From Crossaster papposus (Eukaryota > Echinodermata > Asteroidea > Velatida > Solasteridae), in NCBI GenBank assembly GCA_037893245.1, contig JBAIAA010000242.1:62001-126000 (forward strand): a DNA stretch of 64,000 nucleotides. The letters are read 5' to 3'. The notes beneath the pieces were generated by a model. The model was not told the origin of the DNA. It ran no database searches and worked only from the letters and a program-made list of their open reading frames with translations. How positions within the stretch are numbered: position 1 is the stretch's first letter; each line of letters begins with the position of its first letter. The position numbers were made by a program, and so were the translations under genes. Positions 20,011 to 29,585 of the stretch are shown in pieces.

Positions 20011-20631
20011 CTAGCTACCCAAGTACCATTTAGTCGGAGGATCCGTATATAAAATCAATTTACTATAGGGAGTGTCTTTGAGATATTGTTTTATGTCTTG
20101 TCTTTTATTATCCGGCACCACATCATTTTCGTCGAGGCAATTATCAAAACTTTTTTTGTCTTTGCAATAAAAAATAGCCACCCATTGAGTCTGTTCGCGA
20201 TAATCTTTTAAAACGGTGTTATATTTTTGAGTCAATAACCAACAGCTGTGGTTATCGTGTCTACCGCTAAAGGCTAATTTAGATAACATGCACACACTAC
20301 TACCGCCTCTAGAACCCTTTCGATATTTCATAGCTTGATAAGCGCTGCAGTCGTCGATTAAAAACAAAGTGTGCAATCCTTTAAATTTTGTTCTGTAAAA
20401 GTCTATGGCTTCGTTCATGCTCATATTTTCGACGTCGGGGTCGCACGCGTAAACGTTGGGGTCGTTAAAAAACCAAGGTCTCTCGTGATACGTTTTGTTG
20501 TTTGACAGAGTCGGACATATGATCACCAAGTATTCAAATTTGTTGGCATATTCGTTTTCTAGCAAGTCTAACGCAAACTTTGTTTTACCAGAGTTTGTCC
20601 TTCCACATATTAAAGCGCAGTGCGGCGTCAT
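20011..20631 (-). CDS. ATP: Polinton genome-packaging ATPase (FtsK/HerA type)
   Basis: 206 residues. Walker A is GRTNSGKT (near 10-17) and Walker B is LFLIDD (near 88-93). A SGRHDNHSCWLLTQ segment follows, as expected in A32-like packaging ATPases. It would pump element DNA into capsids. It lies directly upstream of the major capsid gene on the same strand, the usual Polinton arrangement. Looks whole. Confidence 0.92.
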   Translation of the reverse strand: MTPHCALICGRTNSGKTKFALDLLENEYANKFEYLVIICPTLSNNKTYHERPWFFNDPNVYACDPDVENMSMNEAIDFYRTKFKGLHTLFLIDDCSAYQAMKYRKGSRGGSSVCMLSKLAFSGRHDNHSCWLLTQKYNTVLKDYREQTQWVAIFYCKDKKSFDNCLDENDVVPDNKRQDIKQYLKDTPYSKLILYTDPPTKWYLGS

Positions 20632-20670
20632 CTTTTTTATATAGACTAGTTTTTTATATAGGCGAGTTTT

Positions 20671-21939
20671 TTAAAAGTTAACGCTGCTCAAGCGACCTCC
20701 TTGGATGTTAAGTTGCGCGTCCATCACTAAAAAGACGTAACACTTTAGAGCGCCCGCGGTTTGAGCTTCGCGTTCCATCAATATAGAGATTCCCCCGCTT
20801 ATATCGCCGATTTGTTTACCCGATCCGTGATTTTTGTTGTCGTCCGTCGATCTCATATCCAACCAAAGTCCGTATCTTCTTAAAAAATAATCACCGATAT
20901 CCATTCCCGTTAACCCTAAATCTTTACATATACCAGCCCCTAGCTCGGTGGATGAGTCTCCAAAGAACTTGTTGATTTCTTCCCATTGTTGATAGCTCTT
21001 GAGACCCGAACTGTAGAGTTGATTAGGTTTTCCTTCTATCGTCACGCTAACTTTGTCTATCTTTGGGTTATAAAATAGTTCAGGGGTTTTTGTAGTCGCT
21101 TCTTTAAACAAAAACAGTATACCCTTGAGGCTTTTAACCGCCACGTTTAAATTAAAGTTCCAAACGGTGTCTTGTTTGTCGATAGATCTTACTTCGTGTC
21201 TCTGAATCCTTTCAAACAAAAACTGCGTCTTGTCGAGACATTTTTGAGCTAAGATTTGAGCCAAGTGCTTGTTGGCAACGATCTCATATTCTAGCGCCAA
21301 GTTAGAGATGCTATAACTCGCTGCGGCGTCGGTAGAATTTACGACTTTGGAGTACTCGTTAAAAGTAAGTTCGTAAGACAGTTGGTCGTTCAGAGCGGAT
21401 GGATAAAACGGTTGATGATCTGTGAGCATTTCAAAGTCTAGAGGAATACAAAATCTGTTTCCAAGGGCATCCGCTATCGCTTTGTCTTTCCCACTGTTGT
21501 CACCGGCAACCGCATTGCCGGTGCCCACACGTAGGCTCGATATGTTGGCAATCTCGTTTCCAACGTAGTGATCTCTGATACCTTTGGGTAACCAAAGATC
21601 TTTAAAAATGTTATAAACGTCGGCGTCGGTCAAGTTTACGATCTCCCGGCCACCGATACATATTCTTATTTGTTTTACGAGATTTCGTCCTAGATTTTTA
21701 AACAGACTTCGATTGGCGTCGTCGTCCGAGGTTAGATCGATATTAAAAGCTAGTTTTGCCGAACCGGGGACAATCACGTCGTCAGAGCTCAACGACGGAA
21801 ACTTGACTATTAATTTGTCGTTCGCGTCGATCGTGCTTGGATTGTGAGTTACGACGACAGTCTGGCGGTTGCCTTTTATACCCCGAGGATTTTTAAGGCG
21901 TCTGTGTGGATTTAGTTTGTTTCCATAAGTCGCGTTCAT
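20671..21939 (-). CDS. MCP: Probable Polinton major capsid protein (double jelly-roll)
   Basis: 422 residues. The opening (NPRGIKGNRQTVVVTHNPST, then SDDVIVPGSAKLAFNIDL) matches a conserved family I associate with Polinton capsid proteins. The length, beta-rich alternation and adjacency to the packaging ATPase support the call; the double jelly-roll fold is inferred, not seen. The start context is CTATAAAAAATG. It is divergent from the penton-like pair. Confidence 0.8.
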   Translation of the reverse strand: MNATYGNKLNPHRRLKNPRGIKGNRQTVVVTHNPSTIDANDKLIVKFPSLSSDDVIVPGSAKLAFNIDLTSDDDANRSLFKNLGRNLVKQIRICIGGREIVNLTDADVYNIFKDLWLPKGIRDHYVGNEIANISSLRVGTGNAVAGDNSGKDKAIADALGNRFCIPLDFEMLTDHQPFYPSALNDQLSYELTFNEYSKVVNSTDAAASYSISNLALEYEIVANKHLAQILAQKCLDKTQFLFERIQRHEVRSIDKQDTVWNFNLNVAVKSLKGILFLFKEATTKTPELFYNPKIDKVSVTIEGKPNQLYSSGLKSYQQWEEINKFFGDSSTELGAGICKDLGLTGMDIGDYFLRRYGLWLDMRSTDDNKNHGSGKQIGDISGGISILMEREAQTAGALKCYVFLVMDAQLNIQGGRLSSVNF

Positions 21940-21977
21940 TTTTTATAGTAACGTTTTATTATTTTATTTTTTTTTAA

Positions 21978-22682
21978 ATGCAGTCGCATACATTTGTCAT
22001 GACCGAAAAAGAGCAGACTTTTGAGCTACCTTGGCCCATAGATAACGTTGAGGGCAACCGTCGCATTAAGTTAAGCAGCGTTATTTTAGACGTGGGTTTT
22101 TATAACGTCGAAAAAGTAGAGAAAATATTGTATGCTATACATACTCGGATTAGTGTTAAAGAAGGTGTGGTCGATATCACACCCGCCCGATGGAATCTTT
22201 ATTCTTTAAAAGATCGTTTTAAAGATGATATTAAACCTATGACCATTACTCCGATAAACGATAAACTATTTTATTTGTCATTGGCGGCCTCTGAGTCTTT
22301 AGCGGATATAAAACCATCGGGTCATTTGTCTAAACTTTTAGGCTTACCCAAGGGTTGGATCTATGGCAGCGGTGATTTAACTGAATTTGGAAGATTTAGC
22401 CTAAATCTTTACAGCGCGGTGTTTTTACATTGCGAAGAACTGTCTACGCATTCAAATTTTTTAAACGGAAAACAAACTAATCTTTTAGAGAGTATACCTT
22501 TATCGGGTGATGCCGCCCGTTCAAACAACCCACAAGATCCAATTTACGTAAAATACGATAATTCTCCGAAAGAGTTAGTAGCCGATAAAATAAACAGCCT
22601 CACGTTTTCGTTAAAAAACGGTATTGGCGAGGTGTTAGATAACAGAGGTAAAGATATAATTTTAAACGTAAAAATATTGTAG
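21978..22682 (+). CDS. Penton-like minor capsid protein, paralogue 1
   Basis: 234 residues. The C-terminal half (FSLNLYSAVFLHCEELSTHS, LNGKQTNLLESIPL, NSLTFSLKNGIGEVLDNRG) matches the Polinton penton-like single jelly-roll pattern. It would occupy capsid vertices. The start context is TTTAAATG. It is followed 13 bases later by a close paralogue. Confidence 0.8.
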   Translation: MQSHTFVMTEKEQTFELPWPIDNVEGNRRIKLSSVILDVGFYNVEKVEKILYAIHTRISVKEGVVDITPARWNLYSLKDRFKDDIKPMTITPINDKLFYLSLAASESLADIKPSGHLSKLLGLPKGWIYGSGDLTEFGRFSLNLYSAVFLHCEELSTHSNFLNGKQTNLLESIPLSGDAARSNNPQDPIYVKYDNSPKELVADKINSLTFSLKNGIGEVLDNRGKDIILNVKIL

Positions 22683-22695
22683 TTACTTTTGTAAA

Positions 22696-23403
22696 ATGCA
22701 GTCTCATATGTTTGTCATGACGGATAACGAGCAGACCTTTAAACTATCGCGACCTATAGATAACGTCGGGGGTGACCACCGCATGAAGTTAAATAACTTT
22801 GCGTTAGATTTGGGTTTTTATAACCTCAACAAAAAAGCGTCGATAAATTGGGAGAGTTTTACGGGTAAAACAAATGATCCGGCGTCAGATCAAATTGTCG
22901 ATCAGGAGGAATATCACGTTGTTCACGATCGATGGAATCTTTATTCTTTTAAATATTTTATAACAAATTTTCACAATATATCCATAGAGACCTTATCCGA
23001 TAAACTGTTTTATATATCCATTCCCGAACAAAATCGCATAAAACTATCAGGTAATTTGTCTAAACTGTTAGGTTTACCCAGGGGTTGGCTTTATGGTGGT
23101 AATCATTTTGGAAAATTTAACCTAAATCTTTACAGCGCGGTCTTTTTACATTGCGAAGAACTGTCTACGCATTCAAATTTTGTTGACGGAAAACAAACTA
23201 ACCTGTTGGAGAGTATACCCATACACGGTGATGCCGCCCGTTCAAACAATCCCCAAGATCCAATTTATATCAACTATAACAAGTGTTCAAAAGAGTTGGT
23301 AGCTGGCAAAATAAACAGCCTCACGTTTTCGTTAAAAAACGGTCTTGGTGAGGTAATAGATAACAGAGGTAAAGAGATAATTTTTAACGTAGAAATATTT
23401 TAG
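22696..23403 (+). CDS. Penton-like minor capsid protein, paralogue 2
   Basis: 235 residues. It opens with the same MQSH.FVMT motif as its neighbour and has an almost identical C-terminal half, while the middle (about 45-105) has diverged. It is a tandem duplication within the element. Two vertex protein variants, or a vertex protein plus a fibre-like variant, are possible. Confidence 0.8.
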   Translation: MQSHMFVMTDNEQTFKLSRPIDNVGGDHRMKLNNFALDLGFYNLNKKASINWESFTGKTNDPASDQIVDQEEYHVVHDRWNLYSFKYFITNFHNISIETLSDKLFYISIPEQNRIKLSGNLSKLLGLPRGWLYGGNHFGKFNLNLYSAVFLHCEELSTHSNFVDGKQTNLLESIPIHGDAARSNNPQDPIYINYNKCSKELVAGKINSLTFSLKNGLGEVIDNRGKEIIFNVEIF

Positions 23404-23416
23404 TTTCTTTTGTAAA

Positions 23417-24043
23417 ATGACGACTAGTATTTATCCTGATCTAAAAAGTACCATCGAAGATGGTGCTAGTACGAGGATGTTTCGATTGCAAAAGATCGAA
23501 GAAGTTCAAAAAGATATATTAACGCAACGAGAACAGCGAAGCGCGTTGTGTAAAAAATACGGCAAGTTAATTACAGCACTTTCTACAACAGAAAACCTAG
23601 CTGAGGCGAGTGGAGTAATTTGTGGGGGTTTGGGAATCGCAGCTATAAGCGGCGTCATTACGTCACCCGTTGGTTTTGCGTTAGAGGGAGTAGCCTTGAG
23701 TTTTGGTTGCGCCGCGCTCTTGCTAAAATATTTTAGCAAGCGATTTAGACGTAAAGCTAAAAAACACGACGAGATTAGAGTCTTGGCTGAGGCTAAACTC
23801 AACAGCGTAAGAGATCTTATTTCTCAAGCTATAGAGGACGGCGATATATCCCACGAAGAGTACGCTTTGGTGTTAAAAGAATTGAGGCAATTTAACGATA
23901 TGAAAGAGGCTATCAGGTCCGGCAGCTTGCTGTCAGAAAAGAAAGGTGAGAGCGATATGGAATCCGAGATAAAAAAACGCGTGGAAGAGTTGGTTTTGAA
24001 GGAAAAAAAAGGAATTATCGAAAAACTTACAGCTTCGAGATAA
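23417..24043 (+). CDS. Conserved Polinton two-helix membrane protein, 208 aa
   Basis: It opens TTSIYPDL, has a hydrophobic hairpin (about 65-105: VICGGLGIAAISGVIT, then GFALEGVALSFGCAALLL), and continues with AEAKLNSVRDLISQAIEDGD and a charged helical tail. I recall this arrangement in other animal Polintons; function is unknown. It lies 13 bases after the second penton-like gene with the same TTTTGTAAAATG start context, so the three genes look co-regulated. Confidence 0.85.
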   Translation: MTTSIYPDLKSTIEDGASTRMFRLQKIEEVQKDILTQREQRSALCKKYGKLITALSTTENLAEASGVICGGLGIAAISGVITSPVGFALEGVALSFGCAALLLKYFSKRFRRKAKKHDEIRVLAEAKLNSVRDLISQAIEDGDISHEEYALVLKELRQFNDMKEAIRSGSLLSEKKGESDMESEIKKRVEELVLKEKKGIIEKLTASR

Positions 24044-24062
24044 ACAAAAATTATTTCGATCA

Positions 24063-24871
24063 ACCCCCTCCTTATCCATCAGCTCCGCCTTTTTGTGCCA
24101 AACGCGATGACATTTGAAACCCCCAAAAACTTACAGCTTAAACCGACAAAAAACAACCTTTGGTTAGCGTGGCTAGCTCAGCGCGGCTAGCTAATTGCAT
24201 TTCATATCCTGTTACAGACAAAACAAACAACCTTTGTCAGCGTGGCTCTCAAACAAAAAACTAATTGCATTTCATATCCTGTTACTGTCAAAACAAACAA
24301 CCTTTTATCAGCGTTGCTCTCAACCAGGAGAATTTATACAAACAAACCCACCACCCTTCACAAGCAAAACAAACAACCTTTGGACAGCGTGGCCAGTAAT
24401 TTTCCATACAGCCCTGTGAGGGGCGGTGGTTTTGTATAAATACTACAGCATTAGCCAGCCGTTTCATACAGCGTGAGTCAAGCCAAAACAGCCTTTTCAT
24501 CATTTCTGCACTACTTTGTACAGCGTAAGCTAGATTGAGCTAAAACAGTTTTTGCATAAGACAGCGAGCCAGGCCCCGTGTGTTTTACTTCTCAGCTACT
24601 AAAAAAGGTAAGAGAATATAATTGTTTTGTTTACGTGAGTAGCTCAAAAGAATAATTGCTATGATATTAAAACTGTACTCTACAAATTTATCACAGATCG
24701 TCTCACTCACTACCATCTCTCCTCTATCACAGACGTTAGAAAAACAACTGGCGGATTATATTTGAAAGGTGAGAATATAAATGTTTAAATAGGTATTCTT
24801 CTAATGTTGTTTACGTGAGTAGCTCATATTAAAACTCTATCTATTCTTGTATTTTTATTTGCTTTAGTATC
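24063..24871 (+). promoter_or_regulatory. Polinton control region: repeats, TATA box, candidate leader introns
   Basis: Four copies of a string like AAACAAACAACCTTTG plus AGCGTGGCT lie at about 24147-24395 with a period near 70. A TATAAATA box is at 24435-24442. Downstream are candidate splice donors AAG|GTAAGAG (24608) and AAAG|GTGAGAA (24769), candidate acceptors TTTATCACAG (24696) and CTCTATCACAG (24732), and TTTATTTGCTTTAG (24867) just before the ATG at 24872. Leader splicing is inference. Confidence 0.55.
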
Positions 24872-25663
24872 ATGGCGTTTCCAAGGCAAGTCCTCAAACT
24901 CACTTATATGAGGGAAGACGTCGATGAAGTCAATCGTCTCATCGACTCAAGCGGCAAGTGGGTGGTGCAACAGTTAAACCAATATCACCAACTCGTCGCT
25001 GAGGCAAAAAGACTGATCATCGACGGTCAACATGAAAAAGCCTTGGAAGCCCTGAACAACGCACCGAATGTAAATAACTTAAGTCCGCCACCACTCCCAA
25101 CTTTAGAAGTCCAAGAAAATGAAGTAGAAGTAGAAGTAGAACAGCCCCAAATAAAAAAAAATGCCCCGACTCCCGAAGAAATGTATAACAAACTAAAAAA
25201 TAGTTTTAATGGTAAGCAACAATGGAGTAATTTGGTGGATATTCCCGATGTGGGTAACGAAAATTATAGTTTAAAACGTTTAGAAGAATGCATAAAAGAA
25301 TGCAACAAAATTCATACAGAGGTAAAAAATAGGAGTTTGTTTAACGCCGCAAAATTTGGGAATTGGCTAGAAGTTTCGTTTCAAAAATTTCAACGAGAAA
25401 AACGGGGGGGTAAGGTGTTTTTAACAAATTTTGATACGTGGTTAAAACAAAATTGCGGCTTACAAAAAGAGTGGGCAAAAATATTGAGGGAATTTTATAA
25501 ATTGGTAAAGGAATATCCCAAATTACTCCGTTGTCGCTTACCATTAAATTTCTTTAGAAAAAATAAGAAGTTTATAAAGACATATTTTAGTATAAACCAA
25601 ACAGTAGGAAATAGATGGAAGCACCCCACCCTGTGTAATTGCAATCAATGTGGCCCTCTGTAA
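24872..25663 (+). CDS. Polinton gene of unknown function, 263 aa
   Basis: I do not recognise the family. The N-terminal part (about 1-65) is helical. A Glu/Val-rich acidic linker follows (EVEVEVEQPQ, near 88-95), then a charged helical region (about 105-210, Lys-rich), and the end carries a compact CNCNQCG cluster that could bind metal. It is the only gene here with a conventional TATA box and candidate leader introns upstream, and it sits alone at the right end. A regulatory or early role is possible but unproven. Confidence 0.75.
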   Translation: MAFPRQVLKLTYMREDVDEVNRLIDSSGKWVVQQLNQYHQLVAEAKRLIIDGQHEKALEALNNAPNVNNLSPPPLPTLEVQENEVEVEVEQPQIKKNAPTPEEMYNKLKNSFNGKQQWSNLVDIPDVGNENYSLKRLEECIKECNKIHTEVKNRSLFNAAKFGNWLEVSFQKFQREKRGGKVFLTNFDTWLKQNCGLQKEWAKILREFYKLVKEYPKLLRCRLPLNFFRKNKKFIKTYFSINQTVGNRWKHPTLCNCNQCGPL

Positions 25664-26014
25664 TTTAGAAATTACGTCATTTTGATAAAGCTATAAATAG
25701 TCCAAAAGGCTACACGTGTAGCCCTCTGTAATTTTAGAAATGATGTCATTTTGATAAAGCTATAAATAGTCCAAAAGGCTACACGTGTAGCCCTCTGTAA
25801 TTTTAGAAATGATGTCATTTTGATAAAGCTATAAATAGTCCAAAAGCATACACGTGTAGCCCTCTGTAATTTTAGAAATGATGTCATTTTGATAAAGCTA
25901 TAAATAGTCCAAAAGCATACACGTGTAGCCCTCTGTAATTTTAGAAATGATGTCATTTTGATATTTCTAAAATTACAGAGGGCTACACGTGTATGCTTTT
26001 GGACTATTTATAGC
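25661..26014. repeat. 69-bp repeats with CRE-like and TATA-like motifs, ending in a hairpin
   Basis: Four direct units spaced exactly 69 bases (CATTTTGATAAAG at 25678, 25747, 25816, 25885, with a partial fifth at 25954) each carry TGATGTCAT (TTACGTCAT in the first), GCTATAAATAGTCC and ACACGTGT. The last unit is followed by an inverted copy, making a perfect 52-base stem (25897-25948 with 25963-26014). Confidence 0.9.
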
Positions 26015-26083
26015 ACCCTCTGTGAGGGACTCTAAAAGTTAATTTTAGTTTTAAAAAACTGTGATCAATGAGAATAAAATAAA

Positions 26084-26115
26084 ATAGCGCCCTCTGTTGA
26101 GGGCGTTTTTTTTTA
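26084..26115 (+). terminator. Stem-loop followed by T-run
   Basis: GCGCCCTCTGTTGAGGGCG and then a run of T, downstream of the 263-aa gene. It resembles a bacterial-style terminator in shape and parallels the hairpin at 17295-17318. Confidence 0.5.
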
Positions 26116-26239
26116 AGAGTTTGTCATTTATAGTTTTTTTATTTAACCCATAGAGGGCGCTGTTTTTAGAGTTTTTTTTAATTTGGGCTTCTAATTTCTC
26201 TAAAGCTTCTTCAAAAAATCCAAATAATACATGCGCTTT

Positions 26240-26594
26240 GCCCTGAGTTTGAGATTTGAGTTTTTTAAAAAAGGTCTAGTAACCGCAGTTTCTAAACAAT
26301 AAAATTTGTTTTATTTTAGATTTTTTATTTTTGATTTTTGATTTTTGAGATTTGGTTTTGAGATTTGAGATTTGAGATTTTGGTTTTTGAGATTTTGGTT
26401 TTTGAGTTTTGAGTTTTTTAAAAAAGGTCTAGTAACCGCAGTTTCTAAACAATAAAATTTGTTTTATTTTAGATTTTTTATTTTTGATTTTTGAGATTTG
26501 GTTTTTGAGATTTGAGATTTGTGAGACACCGAGACACCGAGACACCGAGACACCGAGTTAGAGTTGGTCTAGACCCCGCATTTACTATACTACT
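26240..26594 (-). repeat. Polinton right terminal inverted repeat
   Basis: Inverse of 10081-10437, including the CACCGAGA tandem and the duplicated GGTCTAGTAACC block. The flank AACTAA at 26595-26600 repeats the left flank. Confidence 0.95.
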
Positions 26595-27925
26595 AACTAA
26601 AATCGAGTTTTAGGTAAACTGTAATAATTAAATTAGTAATATAAACTCGTCACAACAAATATTGAGACACTTACAAATGATCCAATAGTTAACGGCCCGA
26701 AAGAGTATAGATTAATCGAAGCAACTAACCAACTGCATAATTTTGTTCTGCGTATTTTGACACCTCGATTGTTGAGATACGATGTTGCGGAGCGGAGTTA
26801 TTGTCATTTTAATGGTCGTAGATCCAGTTTCAAAAGTGACAATCATTCCTATAGAAGCCCGTTTGTATTGATCAAGTTGATGTTAAATAATCAGCCGATA
26901 AGAAAATCTCTACACATGCCCGACTTTTCTTTTGAAAATGTGTGATGTAGCCTGCATGTATCATACTGTAGGTAAATATCCAAAGCATGTTAGAGTAATT
27001 TTGTTATTTAAAACAAGTAGGTTTTTTTTGGTTTTTTTAAGGTATATACATTAGTTTGTTTGTACCTTGTTAATGATGCAAAAAACTGTTCAGAAAAGTG
27101 TTTATGTTCAGGAAAGGACAATATTTAACAAGGTTTAACACATATAGCACCGTGCATCCCAACATGACAATGTTCACACTTCAAATTGTTGATAATTATT
27201 GCTGGTGAAAACACAACTTTAAATCGAGACATTTGATACATGTTTACAGTTTACATGTACCTGTACTTGCCTCACACACAAAATGCATAGATAATTAAAC
27301 TGTATTACCCCGGTGAACATATAGTTCAGTCAGAATGGTGCTTTTAACAAAATGGGATCTACATGTACGGAATAGGCATCAAGCCCAAAACAGGTTTAAG
27401 TATTTGTATACACATTTGTATTTGTATCCTCCAATGTGCGTGGAGGAAGTTGGACCCAGGCGTTTTGATAATGCATTTACTACTGGTATACCCGTACGCA
27501 GGATTTTTTAGGGGGGGTGCGAATTTGTAATGATGGGACCAAAAATGGAACCAAACATTTTCGTGTGCCAGTACCGTTATTTCTACATCAAAATACCATT
27601 ATTTACCACGGAAAATGTGGACCTTTTTGTAATTTGGGGGCGAATTTGTACTGATGGGACCAAAAATAGAACCACAATTGTTCGTGTGCCTGCAGTACAG
27701 TTATTTCTACATCAGAATACCATTATTTACCCCGAAAAAGGTGGACCTTTTGGTAATTCAATCACTGAAGCATGATACCACGATATAGCATGTACACACG
27801 GTTTCTCTGGTTGACGGATTAACGCGTCATCCGTGAACAGTACACGATTGTTTGCGGCCTTACTCATAACTTGTTTATCAGTGATCCGTTTTGAATTTGG
27901 GATTTGTTTTGCATATACACGGCAT
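26595..27925. repeat. Dispersed sequence copy A, right part
   Basis: It continues copy A after the Polinton. It matches copy B from AAATCGAGTTTTAGGTAAACT onward (34866), through TTGACACCTCGATTGTTGAG, GCCTGCATGTATCATACTG and CCCCGGTGAACATA to TTTGCGGCCTTACTCATAAC. A tandem duplication of about 125 bp (ATGGGACCAAAAAT units, about 27519-27760) is private to this copy. Confidence 0.8.
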
Positions 27926-29290
27926 CTGGGGCCGGTTGCACCAAACATGTCCTACATGCTTGTCGTAAGATAAGAAATTTAGGACAACCCTAAGACATGT
28001 CGTAACTGCGGTTGCACCAAAAGATTCTAGGCCTGTCCTAAAATGCATATCTTACGACATGCCGTAGGACATGTCCTAGTGTATAATTATAACTGTATTG
28101 GGACCGACGCAGTTCACAATCTCGAAATTAGATATAGCAACTGCACATAGCATGTGTTCAATCAAATATGTTTTATTTTTCTTAAAAAGCAATCAAATTT
28201 GATACACTAATCAAGCATGTCAATAAAGAGCATGTTCTCTCACTCATTTCGAAAAAAAAATTACCAAAATTGATCCATGCTATTTGAAGTTATGCATATG
28301 CATGGATTACTATTGGAAGCTGTTGAATTCAAATACAAAAAAAAGATTTTAATAATTGAAATTAGGACTAAAAACCTTATTTGCATTGTCAGATTTTGTA
28401 TTTAGAATTGGGAACAAGTGAACACTTTCCCCCCGAAATATTAATGGCGATTTTTGTATTTCTTTCTTTTGCAACTCAATAAAGCCTATACCTTATATCC
28501 CCGTAAAATATATATATATTGGAGTAAGCCAAATGTTTTTCATTTGTTTCCTTAAAATGTTGTCACTTTTTTTACTCGTCTAGTGCGTGTTCCGTGTCGA
28601 TTAAAACAATTTCGAGTTGTATATATAACAATTTCACTTTGTTCAACCCTTCCTTCGACCCTGCTATAATTGTTGTATTTATTTGTAGAAACAAATGGAG
28701 CATTTGAACAAAATCTAAATAGTTAATCCCATGTGCAGTCTCCAAACGTCTTTTGAAATCGCTGTCTGGTTATTTTTTTCCATCAGCTACTGATTTTCAA
28801 TTTTTGTTTGGATAACTTATTGCCTAATCGTTTTTTAACACGATTTTCGTGTTTTACGAAAACTCGTCTAATGTGAAGCTATTTGGTCCTTCGAAAATGT
28901 TTAGTTTTTATTGAAAAATCCGATTTTCTTCTTCAATTTTTGTTTAACAACCGAATGGTGTTAAAACATGCAGAGGTATTGTTTTCAATGTTTTTATTAA
29001 CAAATTAGAATTGACACTGTACTTCAACCCGAACATATTGCCGCCTTCCCACTAGACGTAATTTCATGTCGTAAATCTAGGCCTATGTCCTACTAATGCG
29101 TAAATTGTGATGGTGCAACAGTTGTGTCGTAATTTCTTTCAGTTGCACAAAAGAGATGTCTTACACCACACGTAAGTCAGAATGCGTACGGCAAGGAAGT
29201 TGGTACATGTCGTAAGACATCGATGGTGCAACCCATTTTCGTTCGTAACTTTAGTACAGCACTTAAGACCGTTGGTGCAACCGGCCCCAG
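27926..29290. mobile_element. DNA element with CTGGGGCCGGTTGCACCAA termini, 1365 bp
   Basis: The left end CTGGGGCCGGTTGCACCAA and the right end TTGGTGCAACCGGCCCCAG are exact inverses. Subterminal GTCGTAAGA and TCTTACGACA strings also invert. No transposase frame was found, so it is probably non-autonomous. The interior (about 28100-29030) is unrecognised. Confidence 0.8.
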
Positions 29291-29380
29291 GCAGCCAAAA
29301 ACACAAACAAAAACCGACCCTATGGCGTATTCCTGTATAATTAAACTGGACATTACAAATAACTAGAGAAAATTGTGGAA

Positions 29381-29410
29381 ATTGAAGATATATAAAAATA
29401 TATCTTCAAT
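29381..29410. repeat. Short hairpin
   Basis: ATTGAAGATATAT pairs with ATATATCTTCAAT around a four-base A loop. Confidence 0.6.
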
Positions 29411-29585
29411 CCCTCGTGTACTCACGCGGCCCCGAGTTTTATATAATTTTTTTTAAACCCTACCCCAAAACCCCCAAAATACCCATTACCCCCAATACTG
29501 TTTCTAGCCGCAAAAGAAAGAAAAAAAAACATTAAAAAATAAAATACTATTGATCGACAAAAACTCGGAGGTGTAATTTAACAAA

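Larger units (their letters stand above)
10081..26594. mobile_element. Polinton/Maverick element, looks whole (16.5 kb)
   Basis: The element begins AGTAGTATAG and ends CTATACTACT, with terminal inverted repeats of about 355 bp and the flanking target duplication AACTA(A). Copy B at 34861-34865 shows the uninterrupted AACTA. Parts in order: DNA polymerase B (+), integrase (-), small coiled-coil membrane protein (-), 431-aa protein (+), membrane-protein cluster (-), packaging ATPase (-), probable major capsid protein (-), two penton-like proteins (+), 208-aa membrane protein (+), control region, 263-aa unknown (+). Length and gene content fit family norms (15-20 kb). All its long genes are uninterrupted and the end repeats are almost identical, so I judge it recent and about zero breaks by eye. 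Confidence 0.95.

Noticed and set aside
25661-26014. CRISPR-like array
   Set aside because: The 69-bp units are contiguous with no unique spacers, and the setting is an animal genome.
10081-26594. Integrated virophage or adenovirus-like virus instead of a Polinton
   Set aside because: Inverted ends, the retroviral-type integrase, the short target duplication and the polymerase type all fit Polinton/Maverick; the boundary with adinto-like viruses is partly one of naming.
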